Part shown: piece after piece, positions 22,284 through 32,440 of the stretch
How positions within the stretch are numbered: the stretch's first letter is position 1
How the letters are laid out: each line of letters begins with the position of its first letter
Assembly: GCA_026398875.1 (NCBI GenBank)
Contig: JAPLSB010000019.1
Coordinates: forward strand, 124,001 to 188,000
Source: Gammaproteobacteria bacterium
GTDB taxonomy: Bacteria; Pseudomonadota; Gammaproteobacteria; Nevskiales; Nevskiaceae
Direction of reading: 5' to 3'
DNA: 64,000 nt
The notes under the pieces: generated by a model
Told to the model about the DNA's origin: nothing
Databases searched by the model: none
The model's input: only the letters and a program-made list of their open reading frames with translations
Made by a program: the position numbers and the translations under genes

Positions 22284-23609
22284 TCAGCGTGCAGCCGGCA
22301 GCATCAGCGTCACGCACAGGCCGCTGCGGGCATCGCCGTCGGCGCAGTTGGCCAGCATGATGCGGCCGCCATGCGCCTCGACGATCTCGCGTGCCAGCGC
22401 CAATCCCAGCCCGGTGCCGCTGCGCTTGGTCGAGTAGAACGGCAGCAGCGCATTGGCCAGCACCGTTTCGCTCATGCCGGGGCCGCCATCACGAATCGCG
22501 ATGCGCCATTCGCCGGCCACGCAGCACACCGACAGCGTGATCGCGTCGGCCGGGCTGCCGCATTCATGCGCGTTGCGCAGCAGGTTGATCAGCACCTGCT
22601 CGATCTGGGCACGATCGAAGACGGCGGGCTCGGCCGGCACGGGACCATCGATCCGGAACTGCCATTGCTCGTGCAGCACCGCCAGAAATGCATGCCAGTC
22701 CACGTGCTGCAGACGCGGTGCCGGAAGCTTCGCGAAGCTGGCATAGCCGCCGATGAAGCCATGCAGATGCCTTGCCCGCTCCCCGATCGACGTGAACACC
22801 GCACTGACCCGCACCAGATCGCCGCGCCGCGCAAGCTCGGCACCGGAATGGGCCATCGACGAGATCGGCGCCAGAGAATTGTTCAGCTCATGGCTGATCA
22901 CCCGGATCACCTTCTTCCAGGTCGCGACTTCCTGACGCGACAGCTCGCGGGTCATGCGCCGGAACAGCAGCAGACGGTGCGGCTGGCTGGCCAGCCGGAA
23001 ACCGCGTACCGACGCGTGATAGACCTCGTCCTGTCCGGACAGCTCGACGCCGAACAGCGCGTCCTCGCCACTTGCCACGGCGTCCTGCAAGGCCTGCGGA
23101 CAGTGCTCGAGGATGGCTGCGAAATCATGGCCGTTCATGGCTCGGCCGTCGTTGAACAGATGCCGGGCCGCGATGTTGGCGTAGCTGACCCGATTGCCGG
23201 CATCGACCAGCACCAGCGCCACCGGCGTGTTTTGCACCACAGTGTCGAGCAGCAGTTCGCGCTGTACCAGGCCTTGGCGCTGCTCGCGCAGCGTCGCACC
23301 GAGCTGGTTGTGGGCGCGCGTCAGATCACCGAGTTCATCGCTGCGCGGGCTGGCCAGCGAGATGCTGAAGTCGCCGTCGCGGTAGCCGTCGATCAGCGCG
23401 ATCAAGCCGCGCAGCAGCTGCAGCACCGGCTCGATCATCGCGCGTGCCGCCAGCAGCACGGCCGGCAGCGCCGCCAGCAGCGCCACGGCGATCGCGGTCC
23501 GTGCGTCCTCGAAGTACAGCGCCAGCCCGACGCCGAGCAGCACACCGAAAGCGACGGCGCCGGCCAGCGCGATGGCGAGCTTGCCGTGCAGGGAAAAGCG
23601 GCGGTTCAA
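22284..23609 (-). CDS. membrane sensor histidine kinase, unpaired
   Basis: Domain order in 441 residues: two N-terminal membrane helices (about 10-58), HAMP-like linker (59-115), PAS domain (116-220), HisKA with phospho-acceptor His240 in the ISHELNNSLAP box, and a HATPase_c domain (N box LINLLRNAHE, G1 DGGPGMSE, G2 GTGLGLAL). The architecture resembles NtrY-type kinases. No response regulator is encoded next to it or anywhere else in the window, so its partner must lie elsewhere. It precedes the ABC transporter genes with a 146 bp gap, so a role in sensing amino-acid supply is possible but unproven. Confidence 0.92.
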   Translation of the reverse strand: MNRRFSLHGKLAIALAGAVAFGVLLGVGLALYFEDARTAIAVALLAALPAVLLAARAMIEPVLQLLRGLIALIDGYRDGDFSISLASPRSDELGDLTRAHNQLGATLREQRQGLVQRELLLDTVVQNTPVALVLVDAGNRVSYANIAARHLFNDGRAMNGHDFAAILEHCPQALQDAVASGEDALFGVELSGQDEVYHASVRGFRLASQPHRLLLFRRMTRELSRQEVATWKKVIRVISHELNNSLAPISSMAHSGAELARRGDLVRVSAVFTSIGERARHLHGFIGGYASFAKLPAPRLQHVDWHAFLAVLHEQWQFRIDGPVPAEPAVFDRAQIEQVLINLLRNAHECGSPADAITLSVCCVAGEWRIAIRDGGPGMSETVLANALLPFYSTKRSGTGLGLALAREIVEAHGGRIMLANCADGDARSGLCVTLMLPAAR

Positions 23610-23749
23610 GGCAGCGGGGTCCGCATCGGGATTGATGCTTGAAGGCTAACCGACGACCGCGCTTCGGCGCGAAGTCCGGCAGCGCCGCAACAGGCTACCT
23701 ACACTGCCGCCATGCGTATCGCCGCCGTCCCCCCGCTTGTTCCACTGCC

Positions 23750-24796
23750 ATGAGCGCATCCCGCCCTCGCCGCGTACTGGTCACCGGCTGCGCCGGCTTC
23801 ATCGGCTCCACCGTCATCGCGCAATGGCTGCGCGACACCGATTGGCGCTTGATCGGCGTCGACACGCTCGGCTACGCCGGTCTGCGCGAGTCGCTTGCCG
23901 AAGCGCTCGATGACCCGCGCTTCACATTGCATGTCGCCGATATCGCCGATGCTGCCGCGATGACGGAGGTTTTCGCGCGCGAACAGCCGGATGCGGTCGT
24001 CCATCTGGCGGCTGAAAGCCATGTTGATCGCTCGCTGAGCGGTCCGGCGGCATTCATCCAGACCAATCTGGTCGGCATGGCCGCGCTGCTCGATGCAGCG
24101 CGCCGCCATACCGGAACGCTCGATCACCAACGGCGTGCCGGATTCCGCTTCCTGAACGTGTCGACCGACGAAGTGTTCGGTGCGCTCGGGCCGACCGGAC
24201 GCTTCAACGAGGGCTCGCCGCACGCACCGAATTCGCCTTATTCGGCGACCAAGGCCGGGGCCGACCATCTGGCCCGCGCCTGGCATCGCTCGTATGGCTT
24301 GCCGGTGCTGACCACCTACTCGCCGAACAATTACGGCCCGCGCCAGCTGCCGGAAAAGCTGATTCCACGCATCATCGCCGCCGCGCTGGCGGGCCAGCCG
24401 CTGCCGATCTATGGCGATGGCAGCCAGATCCGCGACTGGCTGCATGTCGACGACCATGCGAGCGCGTTGCGTGCCGTGCTGGAGCGCGGCCAGATCGGCG
24501 AAACCTATTGCGTTGGCGGCGGCACCGAAGTGTCGAACCTCGTGCTCGTGCAGCGGCTGTGCGCGTTGCTCGATGCACGCCGACCCGCCTCGGCACCGCA
24601 TGCGGCGCTGATCCGTCATGTCGCCGATCGACCCGGCCATGACTGGCGCTACGCGCTCGATGGATCGAAGCTCGAACGCGAACTCGGCTGGACTGCACAA
24701 CGGCGTCTGGACGAAGGCCTGGCAGCGACGGTCGACTGGTACCTCGCCAATCCGGATTGGCTGGCCGCAGCCCATCGATCGCTGGCGACGGCCTGA
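23750..24796 (+). CDS. dTDP-glucose 4,6-dehydratase-like NAD-dependent epimerase/dehydratase
   Basis: An extended SDR of 348 residues, starting at the ATG at 23750. It has the Rossmann motif TGCAGFIGS, the RmlB-type catalytic triad segment VSTDEVFG (Thr139, Asp140, Glu141), the YSATK active site (Tyr164, Lys168) and the NNYGPRQLPEKLIP block typical of dTDP-glucose 4,6-dehydratases. These enzymes make dTDP-4-keto-6-deoxyglucose for rhamnose and other deoxysugars. No rmlA, rmlC or rmlD is adjacent, so a related nucleotide-sugar substrate is possible. Confidence 0.85.
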   Translation: MSASRPRRVLVTGCAGFIGSTVIAQWLRDTDWRLIGVDTLGYAGLRESLAEALDDPRFTLHVADIADAAAMTEVFAREQPDAVVHLAAESHVDRSLSGPAAFIQTNLVGMAALLDAARRHTGTLDHQRRAGFRFLNVSTDEVFGALGPTGRFNEGSPHAPNSPYSATKAGADHLARAWHRSYGLPVLTTYSPNNYGPRQLPEKLIPRIIAAALAGQPLPIYGDGSQIRDWLHVDDHASALRAVLERGQIGETYCVGGGTEVSNLVLVQRLCALLDARRPASAPHAALIRHVADRPGHDWRYALDGSKLERELGWTAQRRLDEGLAATVDWYLANPDWLAAAHRSLATA

Positions 24797-24819
24797 GCGC
24801 CGTCGCCAGCAGCGGCTGA

Positions 24820-27800
24820 TCAGAGCGCGCTGATCCGCGCTTCCTGCTCGGCCAGCGTGGCCAGTTCCGCCTTCTGCTGGGCGACGCGGGCGCGCTCCTT
24901 GTCGATCACCGCCGCCGGTGCGCCGTTGACGAACTTGTCGCTGGCCAGCCGCGCCTCGTTCATCTTCAGATCGTTCTCGAGCTTGGCCTTGAGCTTGGCA
25001 AGACGAGCCAGCTCGGCGGCCTTGTCGATCAGCCCCGCCATCGGCACCAGGATCTTCATGCTGCCGAGCAGTGCCGTCGCCGACTGCGGCGCTTCATCGC
25101 TTGCCGCCAGCACGCGGATCGATTCCAGCCGCGCCAGGAAGCTCACCGAATCGGTGAACCGGGCAATGCGCTCGGCATCGGCCTCGCTGGCATTCTGGAT
25201 CAGCACCGGCACCGGCTTGCCCGGCGGAATGTCCATTTCGCCACGAATCTGTCGCACGCCGAGCATGAAGCCCTTGAGCCATTCAACATCGGCCTCGGCG
25301 GCTTCATCGATCCGCTCCGGGTTCGCGACCGGATACGGCTCCAGCATGATCGTCTTGCCGGTCTTGCCCGCCAGCGGCCCAACGCGCTGCCAGATCTCCT
25401 CGGTGATGAACGGCATGATCGGGTGCAGCAGCCGCAAGCTGACTTCCAGCACCCGGACGACGGTGCGGCGGGCGCCGCGCTTGGCGGCTTCGTCGCTGCC
25501 CTGCATCACCGGCTTGGTCAGCTCCAGATACCAGTCGCAGTACTCGTTCCAGATGAACTGATACAGGCTCGCCGCCAGCAGATCGAAGCGGTAATCGGCG
25601 AAGTGCTGCGCGGCCTCGGCTTCCAGCCGCTGCAGCTTGGAGATGATCCAGCGGTCGGCCGTCGACAGCGTTGCTTCGCCGTCCAGAGACACACCCGGCA
25701 ACTCGGCGCCGGTTTCCGGATCGAGCGCGCCGACATTCATCAGCACGAAGCGCGAGGCGTTCCAGATCTTGTTGCAGAAGTTGCGGTAGCCCTCGGCGCG
25801 AGCGGCGTCGAAGCGCACGTCGCGGCCATTGGTGGCGAGTGCAGCAAAGGTGAAACGCAGCGCGTCGACACCGACCGGCTCGATGCCCTTCGGGTAGTCC
25901 TTGCGGGTCTTGCCTTCGATCTTCGGCGCGGTGGCCGGATTCATCAGGCCAGTGGTGCGCTTGGCGACCAGCGCATCGAGCGTGATGCCATCGACGACAT
26001 CGAGCGGGTCAAGGACATTGCCCTTCGACTTCGACATCTTGTTGCCTTCCGGGTCGCGCACCAGCCCGGTGATGAACACGTCCTTGAACGGCACGTCGTT
26101 CATGAAGTACTGGCCCATCATCACCATCCGGGCGACCCAGAAAAAGATGATGTCGAAACCGGTGACCAGCACGCTCGACGGGTAGTACTTCTTCAGGGCT
26201 TCGGTGTTATCCGGCCAGCCCAGCGTGGCCATTGGCCAGATGTCGGACGAGAACCAGGTATCGAACACATCCTCGTCCTGCTTCAGCGACACACCCGCTG
26301 CGAGACCGTGCTTGGCGCGGACTTCCGCTTCATCGCGGCCGACGTAGACCTTGCCTTCGGCGTCATACCACGCCGGAATGCGATGGCCCCACCAGAGCTG
26401 GCGGCTGATGCACCAGTCCTGGATGTTGTTCAGCCAGTGGAAGTACGTGGTCTTCCAGTTGTCCGGCACGAAGCGGATGCGGCCGGATTCCACGGCGTCG
26501 ATCGCCGGCTTGGTGATCGCCAGCAGGCCGCCATTGCCGGGCTGGCCGTCATGACGGGTTTCGCGCGTCAGGTCGACGAACCACTGATCGGTCAGGTAAG
26601 GCTCCAGCACCGCGCCGCTGCGGTCGCCACGGGGCACCTTCAGCTTGTGATCGATGATCTTGTCGACGAGTCCGCGTGGGTAAGCAGGCTTGGCAGGTTT
26701 CGCGCTGCTGGCTGCCGCATTGGCGCTGCCTTCAGCCACTTCGTCATCCCGGCGGACGCCGGGATCCAGTACCGCGCCCGCAGGCTCTGGATTCCGGCTT
26801 TCGCCGGAATGACAGTTTGTGTAGGCGGTGTCGGCTTCGAGATCGGCCACGATCTGCTTGCGAGCGACGATGCGGTCCAGGCCGCGATATTTCTCGGGAA
26901 TCGCGCGCCAGTTCAGCGCCGTCGCTTCACGCGCGATGGCGCCGATGCCGTCTGCCGCTTCGGCATTCTTGTCGGCGGCCTGCGTCCACTCCTCATCGGT
27001 CACGGTGCCGATGACATGCGCGGTCCGCGTGAAGATGTTGAACACCGGCAGCTTGTGGCGCTGACCCAGCTGGTAATCGTTGAAGTCATGCGCCGGCGTG
27101 ATCTTCACGCAGCCGGTGCCGAACTCGCGGTCGACATAATCATCGGCGACGATCGGAATCAGGCGATTGCACAGCGGCAGCAGCACCTGCTTGCCGACCA
27201 GATGCTTGTAGCGCTCGTCTTCCGGATGCACCGCCACGGCCGTGTCGCCCAGCATGGTTTCCGGGCGTGTGGTGGCCACCACGATGTAGTTCAGCGTGCG
27301 GCCTTCAGAATCGGTGTACGTCGCGCCGTCGGCCAGCGGATAGCGGAAGTGCCAGAGCTTGCCGTTCTCCTCTTCCTGCACCACTTCAAGATCGGAGATC
27401 GCGGTCTGCAGCACCGGGTCCCAGTTGACCAGCCGCTTGCCGCGATAGATCAGGCCGTCTTCATGCAAGCGGACGAAGTGTTCGACCACCGCCTTCGAAT
27501 ACGCCGGGTCCATCGTGAACGCTTCGCGCGTCCAGTCGACACTGGAGCCCATGCGGCGGATCTGCTGGCCGATCGTGCCGGCCGAGTACTTCTTCCATTC
27601 CCAGACCTTGTCGAGGAATTTCTCGCGGCCCAATTCGGCGCGCGAAGGCTCGCCGGCCAGCTTCAGGTTGCGCTCGACGACCATCTGCGTGGCGATGCCA
27701 GCGTGATCGGTGCCTGGCTGCCACAAGGTGTCGAAGCCGGACATCCGGTGATAGCGCGTCAGCGCGTCCATCACCGTGTGCTGGAAGGCATGGCCCATGT

Positions 27801-27939
27801 GCAGCGTGCCGGTGACGTTCGGCGGCGGGATCATGATCGCGTACGGCGTGCCGCTGCCGCTCGGCTGATAGCAGCCACCGGCTTCCCAGTCCTGGCACCA
27901 GCGGGCCTCGATGGGCTTGGGATCGAAGGTCTTGTCCAT
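24820..27939 (-). CDS. valS: valyl-tRNA synthetase with repeat-derived in-frame insertion
   Basis: ValRS charges tRNA-Val. This 1039-residue protein has the HIGH-type motif (GTLHMGHAF), the KMSKS motif ([11 protein letters not shown]), the editing domain, the anticodon-binding domain and the C-terminal coiled coil ([15 protein letters not shown] region). It is about 50-90 residues longer than usual. Near residue 365, between ...VADLEAD and [10 protein letters not shown], there is a 52-residue insertion encoded in part by a 71-bp palindromic repeat (26743-26813), which contributes about 24 residues including HSGESRNP. The remainder is an Ala/Lys/Pro-rich linker. The frame is intact on both sides, and the essential gene is presumably functional. 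Confidence 0.97.
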   Translation of the reverse strand: MDKTFDPKPIEARWCQDWEAGGCYQPSGSGTPYAIMIPPPNVTGTLHMGHAFQHTVMDALTRYHRMSGFDTLWQPGTDHAGIATQMVVERNLKLAGEPSRAELGREKFLDKVWEWKKYSAGTIGQQIRRMGSSVDWTREAFTMDPAYSKAVVEHFVRLHEDGLIYRGKRLVNWDPVLQTAISDLEVVQEEENGKLWHFRYPLADGATYTDSEGRTLNYIVVATTRPETMLGDTAVAVHPEDERYKHLVGKQVLLPLCNRLIPIVADDYVDREFGTGCVKITPAHDFNDYQLGQRHKLPVFNIFTRTAHVIGTVTDEEWTQAADKNAEAADGIGAIAREATALNWRAIPEKYRGLDRIVARKQIVADLEADTAYTNCHSGESRNPEPAGAVLDPGVRRDDEVAEGSANAAASSAKPAKPAYPRGLVDKIIDHKLKVPRGDRSGAVLEPYLTDQWFVDLTRETRHDGQPGNGGLLAITKPAIDAVESGRIRFVPDNWKTTYFHWLNNIQDWCISRQLWWGHRIPAWYDAEGKVYVGRDEAEVRAKHGLAAGVSLKQDEDVFDTWFSSDIWPMATLGWPDNTEALKKYYPSSVLVTGFDIIFFWVARMVMMGQYFMNDVPFKDVFITGLVRDPEGNKMSKSKGNVLDPLDVVDGITLDALVAKRTTGLMNPATAPKIEGKTRKDYPKGIEPVGVDALRFTFAALATNGRDVRFDAARAEGYRNFCNKIWNASRFVLMNVGALDPETGAELPGVSLDGEATLSTADRWIISKLQRLEAEAAQHFADYRFDLLAASLYQFIWNEYCDWYLELTKPVMQGSDEAAKRGARRTVVRVLEVSLRLLHPIMPFITEEIWQRVGPLAGKTGKTIMLEPYPVANPERIDEAAEADVEWLKGFMLGVRQIRGEMDIPPGKPVPVLIQNASEADAERIARFTDSVSFLARLESIRVLAASDEAPQSATALLGSMKILVPMAGLIDKAAELARLAKLKAKLENDLKMNEARLASDKFVNGAPAAVIDKERARVAQQKAELATLAEQEARISAL
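26743..26813. repeat. REP/MITE-like palindromic repeat inserted in valS
   Basis: An imperfect palindrome: left arm GTCATCCCGGCGGACGCCGG continues to ATCCAG, and the right arm ends CCGGCTTTCGCCGGAATGAC. On the coding strand it reads HSGESRNP...LDPGVRRDD, a translation signature well known from dispersed proteobacterial repeats of the GTCATTCCCGCG...CGGGAATGAC type. It is inserted in frame, so valS stays open. Confidence 0.88.
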
Positions 27940-28054
27940 GCGTGTTCGTCAGTCGTGATCGGTCGCGGCAGCGGCCGGCGATCGGCGCTGCAAGGGGGCG
28001 ACATTGTAGGACGGTCGCGTCGCCGTGACCGGTTTCCTGGGGCCACGCCGCAGC

Positions 28055-28086
28055 AACGAAAACGGCCCGACCATCAGGTCGGGCCG
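28055..28086 (-). terminator. intrinsic terminator of dsbC
   Basis: The hairpin CGGCCCGACC/GGTCGGGCCG is followed on the minus strand by GTTTTCGTT, just downstream of the dsbC stop. Confidence 0.85.
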
Positions 28087-28114
28087 TCGTCGCCCGGCGC
28101 TTGCGCCGAGACGC

Positions 28115-28870
28115 TCAGCCCTTCGCGGGTGCCTTCGGCTTCGTGCCCAGTTCGGCGAGCTTGGCAGCAAGCTGGGTGGCTGGCACATAGCCGGGGTAGA
28201 TATCGCCATTCGGCAGCACCATCATCGGCGTGCCGCGAATGCCCATGTCCTGCGCCAGCTGGTATTCCTCGGCCACCGGGTTCTCGCAGGCCTTGCCCTT
28301 CAGCTTGATCTGGCTACCGGCCTTGGCATCGGTCAGCGCCTTGCGCTGGTCGGCCGCGCACCAGACCGCTTCGGCGCTGTACCAGGATTCGGTATCCGGT
28401 CCCGAGCGCGGATAGAACGCATAACGGATCGCGATGCCCTTGGCGTTGTACTGGGCGATCTCCGAGTGCAGCTTGCGGCAGTAGCCACAGTCGATGTCGG
28501 TGAACACCGTGACCGTGTACTTCGCGGCCATCGGCGGTGGCGGTGCGAATTCGATCAGCTTCTTGCTGCCGAGCTTGGCCAGCACATCGAGACGATCGAC
28601 GCGGCGGCGGTTCTCGGTCAGTTCCTCGCCGGTCTTCATGTCGACCAGATCGCCGCGCAGCAGATAGCGGCCATCGGCGGTCACGTAGGCGAACTCGCGC
28701 TGATGCTGGATTTCGTAGAGACCGGCCACGGGCGACGGGCGCACGTTGTCGGCGGAAATGCCGAGCGACTTGGCGATGGCGGCCGCGGCAGCAGCATCGT
28801 CCGCGGCCGATGCCGGATTCAGGACCGCAGCAGCGGCAAGCAAGGCAACGGCGAGCGAAATCGGTTTCAT
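28115..28870 (-). CDS. dsbC: periplasmic protein-disulfide isomerase
   Basis: DsbC corrects non-native disulfides in the periplasm and is kept reduced by DsbD. The 251-residue precursor has a signal peptide (MKPISLAVALLAAAAV, cleavage near residue 22), the N-terminal dimerisation domain, and a thioredoxin fold with active site CGYC (Cys128-Cys131) and the cis-Pro loop RGTPMMV. A second cysteine pair in the C-terminal domain is present. The frame extends five codons upstream to a GTG, but the ATG at 28870 gives a normal signal sequence. Confidence 0.93.
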   Translation of the reverse strand: MKPISLAVALLAAAAVLNPASAADDAAAAAAIAKSLGISADNVRPSPVAGLYEIQHQREFAYVTADGRYLLRGDLVDMKTGEELTENRRRVDRLDVLAKLGSKKLIEFAPPPPMAAKYTVTVFTDIDCGYCRKLHSEIAQYNAKGIAIRYAFYPRSGPDTESWYSAEAVWCAADQRKALTDAKAGSQIKLKGKACENPVAEEYQLAQDMGIRGTPMMVLPNGDIYPGYVPATQLAAKLAELGTKPKAPAKG

Positions 28871-29075
28871 GGCAAGCAAAAACACTGCTGAAGGAACGAG
28901 CTCGAGTATGACAAAAACAGCCCTCGGCAGTTCGTGACGACAGCCCCGGACGGCGCTGCTGGCCTGCGCTGCGGTGCGGGATTGCTGCGCCTCGCCGCAT
29001 CGCGGACGCGCGATCCGCTAGCATCGAAGCTGAGGCTGTTCCGCATTGGCCAGCCGGTCCAAGTTCCCGATTCTC

Positions 29076-30797
29076 ATGGAAGAAGTAGCGAGTCACGCGA
29101 TTCTCGTTGCAGGAACGCTGTTCCTGATCTCGATTCTGGCCACGGCGATCACGCCGCGACTGGGCGTGCCGCTGCTGCTGGTGTTCCTGATCGTCGGTCT
29201 GCTGGCCGGTGAAGATGGCCCGGGTGGCATCCACTTCACCGATTACCGCACCGCCAATGTCGCCGGCACTGCCGCGCTGGCGGTGATCCTGTTCGACGGC
29301 GGCCTGCGCACGCCGATGTCGAACTTCCGCGTCGGGCTGCGCCCGGCGCTGATGCTGGCCACGGTCGGCGTGCTGATCACGACATCAATCGTCGGCATGA
29401 TCGCCGCATGGCTGTTCGATCTGTCGATCGCCGAAGGCCTGCTGGTCGGTGCGATCGTCGGCTCCACCGACGCTGCGGCGGTGTTCTCGCTGCTGTCGAC
29501 CCGCGCGGTGCGTCTGAACAACCGCATCAGCTCGGCGCTGGAGATCGAATCCGGCACCAATGATCCGATGGCAGTGATGCTGACCATCGGCCTCGTCCAC
29601 TACCTGCTGGCGCCGGAAACCTACGGCGCGCTGCAGATCATCCAGCTGCTCGGCATGCAGGTGGTGCTTGGCGTTGCCCTCGGTTATGCCGGCGGCTACC
29701 TGCTGATCCGCACGCTGAACGAGGTCACGCTCGGCGACTCGCTGTATCCGCTGCTGGCCATGTTCAGCGGCCTGCTGATCTACGGCGTCACCGCGACCCT
29801 TGGCGGCAGCGGCTTCCTGGCCGTCTACCTGGCCGGCCTGATGCTCGGCAACCAGCCGATCCGCGCATTCGCCAGCATCAAGCGCTTTCACGACGGCATG
29901 GCCTGGCTGGCGCAGATCGGCATGTTCCTGGTGCTGGGCCTGCTGGCGACGCCGAGCCGGATGGTCGATGTCGCTGTACCAGCGCTGATCACGGCGGCCG
30001 TGCTGACCTTCGTCGCGCGCCCGATCGCGGTAGCCGTGTCGCTGCTGCCGTTCCGCTTTCCGTGGCGCGAGCAGGTCTACATGGGCTGGGTCGGCCTGCG
30101 TGGTTCGGTGCCGATGGTGCTGGCCACATTCCCGCTGCTGGCCGGGCTCAAGCACGCCACGCTGTTCTTCGATGTTGCCTTCTTCATCGTGCTGGTCTCG
30201 CTGATCGTCCAGGGCTGGACGGTGGCGCCGGCAGCGCGCCTGCTCGGGCTGCAGATGCCGCCGGTCTCGACACGGGTGCGCCGCGCCGACATCGATCTGC
30301 CCGGCACGCGCGGCTACGAGATGGTCAGCTACCGGCTGGCACGCACCAGTGCGCTGATCGGCAAGCGGCCGAAGCAGCTGCCGATCGAGGACAGTTCGCG
30401 CATCGTCAGCCTGACCCGGTCCGGCAAGCTGATTCCGTACCGGGAGTGGGGCGTGCTGAAAGGCGGCGACTACCTGTCGCTGATCGTCTCGAAAGCCGAG
30501 CTGCCGGAACTGGACAAGCTGTTCCAGCAGACGCGCGGCCATCACGGCGTCGAGCAGCAGCGCTTCTTCGGGGAATTCGTCGTCAGCCCGGACGCGCAGG
30601 TCAGCGATCTGGCCGATGCCTACGGACTGGATGTGCCTAATTCAGCCGGTACGTTCACGCTGGCCGCATTTGTCGCCAGCGTCGTCCACAAGCCGGTGGT
30701 CGGCGATCGTCTGCGCTTGGGCGAGATGGAACTGGTGGTACGCAAGATGGAAGGCGGCAAGATCGTCGAACTCGGTCTGCGGCTGCCGCATGGCTGA
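29076..30797 (+). CDS. nhaP2: potassium/proton antiporter, CPA1 family with TrkA-C domain
   Basis: An inner-membrane exchanger of 573 residues. Residues 1-390 form the CPA1 transmembrane core with the ion-binding segments GSTDAAAVFSLL and ESGTNDPMAV; the C-terminal 170 residues include a TrkA-C-like regulatory domain and an extra domain typical of NhaP2/CvrA. Such proteins exchange K+ for H+ and help volume and pH control. I chose the ATG at 29076 over the TTG at 29046. No clear Shine-Dalgarno sequence precedes either. Confidence 0.88.
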   Translation: MEEVASHAILVAGTLFLISILATAITPRLGVPLLLVFLIVGLLAGEDGPGGIHFTDYRTANVAGTAALAVILFDGGLRTPMSNFRVGLRPALMLATVGVLITTSIVGMIAAWLFDLSIAEGLLVGAIVGSTDAAAVFSLLSTRAVRLNNRISSALEIESGTNDPMAVMLTIGLVHYLLAPETYGALQIIQLLGMQVVLGVALGYAGGYLLIRTLNEVTLGDSLYPLLAMFSGLLIYGVTATLGGSGFLAVYLAGLMLGNQPIRAFASIKRFHDGMAWLAQIGMFLVLGLLATPSRMVDVAVPALITAAVLTFVARPIAVAVSLLPFRFPWREQVYMGWVGLRGSVPMVLATFPLLAGLKHATLFFDVAFFIVLVSLIVQGWTVAPAARLLGLQMPPVSTRVRRADIDLPGTRGYEMVSYRLARTSALIGKRPKQLPIEDSSRIVSLTRSGKLIPYREWGVLKGGDYLSLIVSKAELPELDKLFQQTRGHHGVEQQRFFGEFVVSPDAQVSDLADAYGLDVPNSAGTFTLAAFVASVVHKPVVGDRLRLGEMELVVRKMEGGKIVELGLRLPHG

Positions 30798-30825
30798 GCG
30801 GCGAACGGCCCGCGAACAGCCGGCG

Positions 30826-30983
30826 CACGCAGAGGCGCAAAGACGCAAAGACGCAAAGACGCGAAGACACGAAGACTTAAAGCGAGAATCAAGTCGGGCT
30901 GCTTCTCGGGGCGTTGGCGGTGCTGAGATTCCGCTGTTCCCCGTTCGGGCTTTTCTTTCTTCGCGTCTTTGCGCCTTTGCGTG
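30826..30983. repeat. inverted repeat built of CGCAAAGA units (copy 1)
   Basis: The 322 bp gap between nhaP2 and the nucleoside transporter holds an element whose left arm is CACGCAGAGGCGCAAAGACG followed by further GCAAAGAC units and CGCGAAG, and whose right arm is its inverse (CTTCGCGTCTTTGCGCCTTT then GCGTGAG). The arms are separated by about 80 bases. The same motif recurs at 60811-61039. Apparent reading frames here (SLRVFASLRLC type) are artefacts of the repeat. Confidence 0.88.
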
Positions 30984-31119
30984 AGATCGGACTTGGCGAT
31001 CACGGCAAACCGGATCACCCGACAGCCGCCCGATAACTGAGACACTGGCCGGAATCTGGTCTGCTTCGTGCAGACCGCAGGCAGCCGATGGCGGTCCACG
31101 ATACGAGGAGACGGATTTC

Positions 31120-32430
31120 ATGCTGGATGTGCTGGGTCATGTCGCGTTCGGGCTGTTCGGCCTGTCGATGCTGCTGGGCATCGCGCTGCTGTGCTCGAGC
31201 AACCGTCGCGCGATCGACCGCCGGCTGGTCGCCACCGGCGTGCTGCTGCAGATCGTCTTCGCGACGTTCGTGCTGAAGGCGCCACTCGGCCGCGCCATCT
31301 TCGACACGCTGGCCGGCGGCTTCGTCGCACTGCTCGGCTATGGCCGGGTCGGCTCCACGTTCATCTTCGGCAGCCTGATCGATTCCAAGGATCTCGGCTT
31401 CATCTTCGCCGTGCAGGTGCTGCCGACGATCGTCTTCTTCGCGTCGCTGACCGGCGTGCTGTACCACCTCGGCGTGATGCAGAAGATCGTTCAGGGCATG
31501 GCCTGGGCGATCACCCGGGTCATGAAGGTGTCCGGTGCCGAAACCACGTCGGTCTGCGCCAGCGTTTTCGTCGGCCAGACCGAGGCGCCGCTGACCATCA
31601 AGCCTTACATCGAGCGGATGACCGAATCCGAACTGATGACGGTGATGGTCGGCGGCATGGCGCACATCGCCGGCAGCGTGATGGCCGCGTACATCGGCCT
31701 GCTCGGTGGCGGCGATCCGGCGGCCTCGGCGTTCTATGCCAAGCACCTGTTGGCAGCCAGTGTCATGGCCGCTCCGGCGACCATCCTGATCGCCAAGATC
31801 CTGCGCCCGGAAGTCGGTGAGCCACTGACACGTGGCGAAGTCCGCGTGCCAGTGGAACGCGACACCGCCAACATCATCGATGCCGCGGCCGCCGGCGCCG
31901 GCGAAGGCCTGAAGCTGGCGATGAATGTCGGCGCAATGCTGCTGGCCTTCGTCGCGCTGATCGCGCTGATCAATGCGCCGGTCGCGGCACTTGGCCGCAT
32001 CGAGTTCGGCGATGGCGCCACGATCAACGCCTGGCTCAGCAGCATCGCCGGTCGCGAGGTGTCGTTGAGCCTGCAGGTGATCTTCGGCTACCTGCTGGCG
32101 CCGCTGGCCTGGCTGATCGGCGTGCCGTGGCAGGACGCCACGCTGGTCGGCAGCTTCATCGGCCAGAAGATCGTCATCAACGAGTTCGTTGCCTATGTCG
32201 ACCTGTCGAAGAACCTCGGCAACCTGCTGCCGGAAAGCCGGGTGATCGCGACCTACGCGCTGTGTGGCTTCGCGAACTTTTCGTCGATCGCGATCCAGAT
32301 CGGCGGCATCGGCGGGCTGGCGCCAAGCCGGCGGGCCGATCTGGCGCGACTGGGCCTGCTGGCCGTGCTTGGCGGCACGCTGGCCACGCTGATGACCGCA
32401 ACCATCGCCGGCGTGCTGTCGCAGTTCTGA
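31120..32430 (+). CDS. concentrative nucleoside transporter (NupC family)
   Basis: A 436-residue polytopic protein of the CNT family, which takes up nucleosides with a H+ or Na+ gradient. Family motifs: GQTEAPL in the first hairpin half, KIVINEFVAY in the second half, and SIAIQIGGIGGLAP. Gate, nucleoside-recognition and C-terminal domains are all present. It is preceded by the repeat element at 30826-30983 and converges with the TPR-DUF1329 gene 10 bp away. The specific nucleoside cannot be read from sequence. Confidence 0.93.
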   Translation: MLDVLGHVAFGLFGLSMLLGIALLCSSNRRAIDRRLVATGVLLQIVFATFVLKAPLGRAIFDTLAGGFVALLGYGRVGSTFIFGSLIDSKDLGFIFAVQVLPTIVFFASLTGVLYHLGVMQKIVQGMAWAITRVMKVSGAETTSVCASVFVGQTEAPLTIKPYIERMTESELMTVMVGGMAHIAGSVMAAYIGLLGGGDPAASAFYAKHLLAASVMAAPATILIAKILRPEVGEPLTRGEVRVPVERDTANIIDAAAAGAGEGLKLAMNVGAMLLAFVALIALINAPVAALGRIEFGDGATINAWLSSIAGREVSLSLQVIFGYLLAPLAWLIGVPWQDATLVGSFIGQKIVINEFVAYVDLSKNLGNLLPESRVIATYALCGFANFSSIAIQIGGIGGLAPSRRADLARLGLLAVLGGTLATLMTATIAGVLSQF

Positions 32431-32440
32431 AGCGCGGCGG

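Noticed and set aside
30620..31121. 159-codon minus-strand frames over the nhaP2 end and repeat
   Set aside because: Their translations (SLRVFASLRLC, THAKAQRREE types) are signatures of the CGCAAAGACG repeat, not of a protein.
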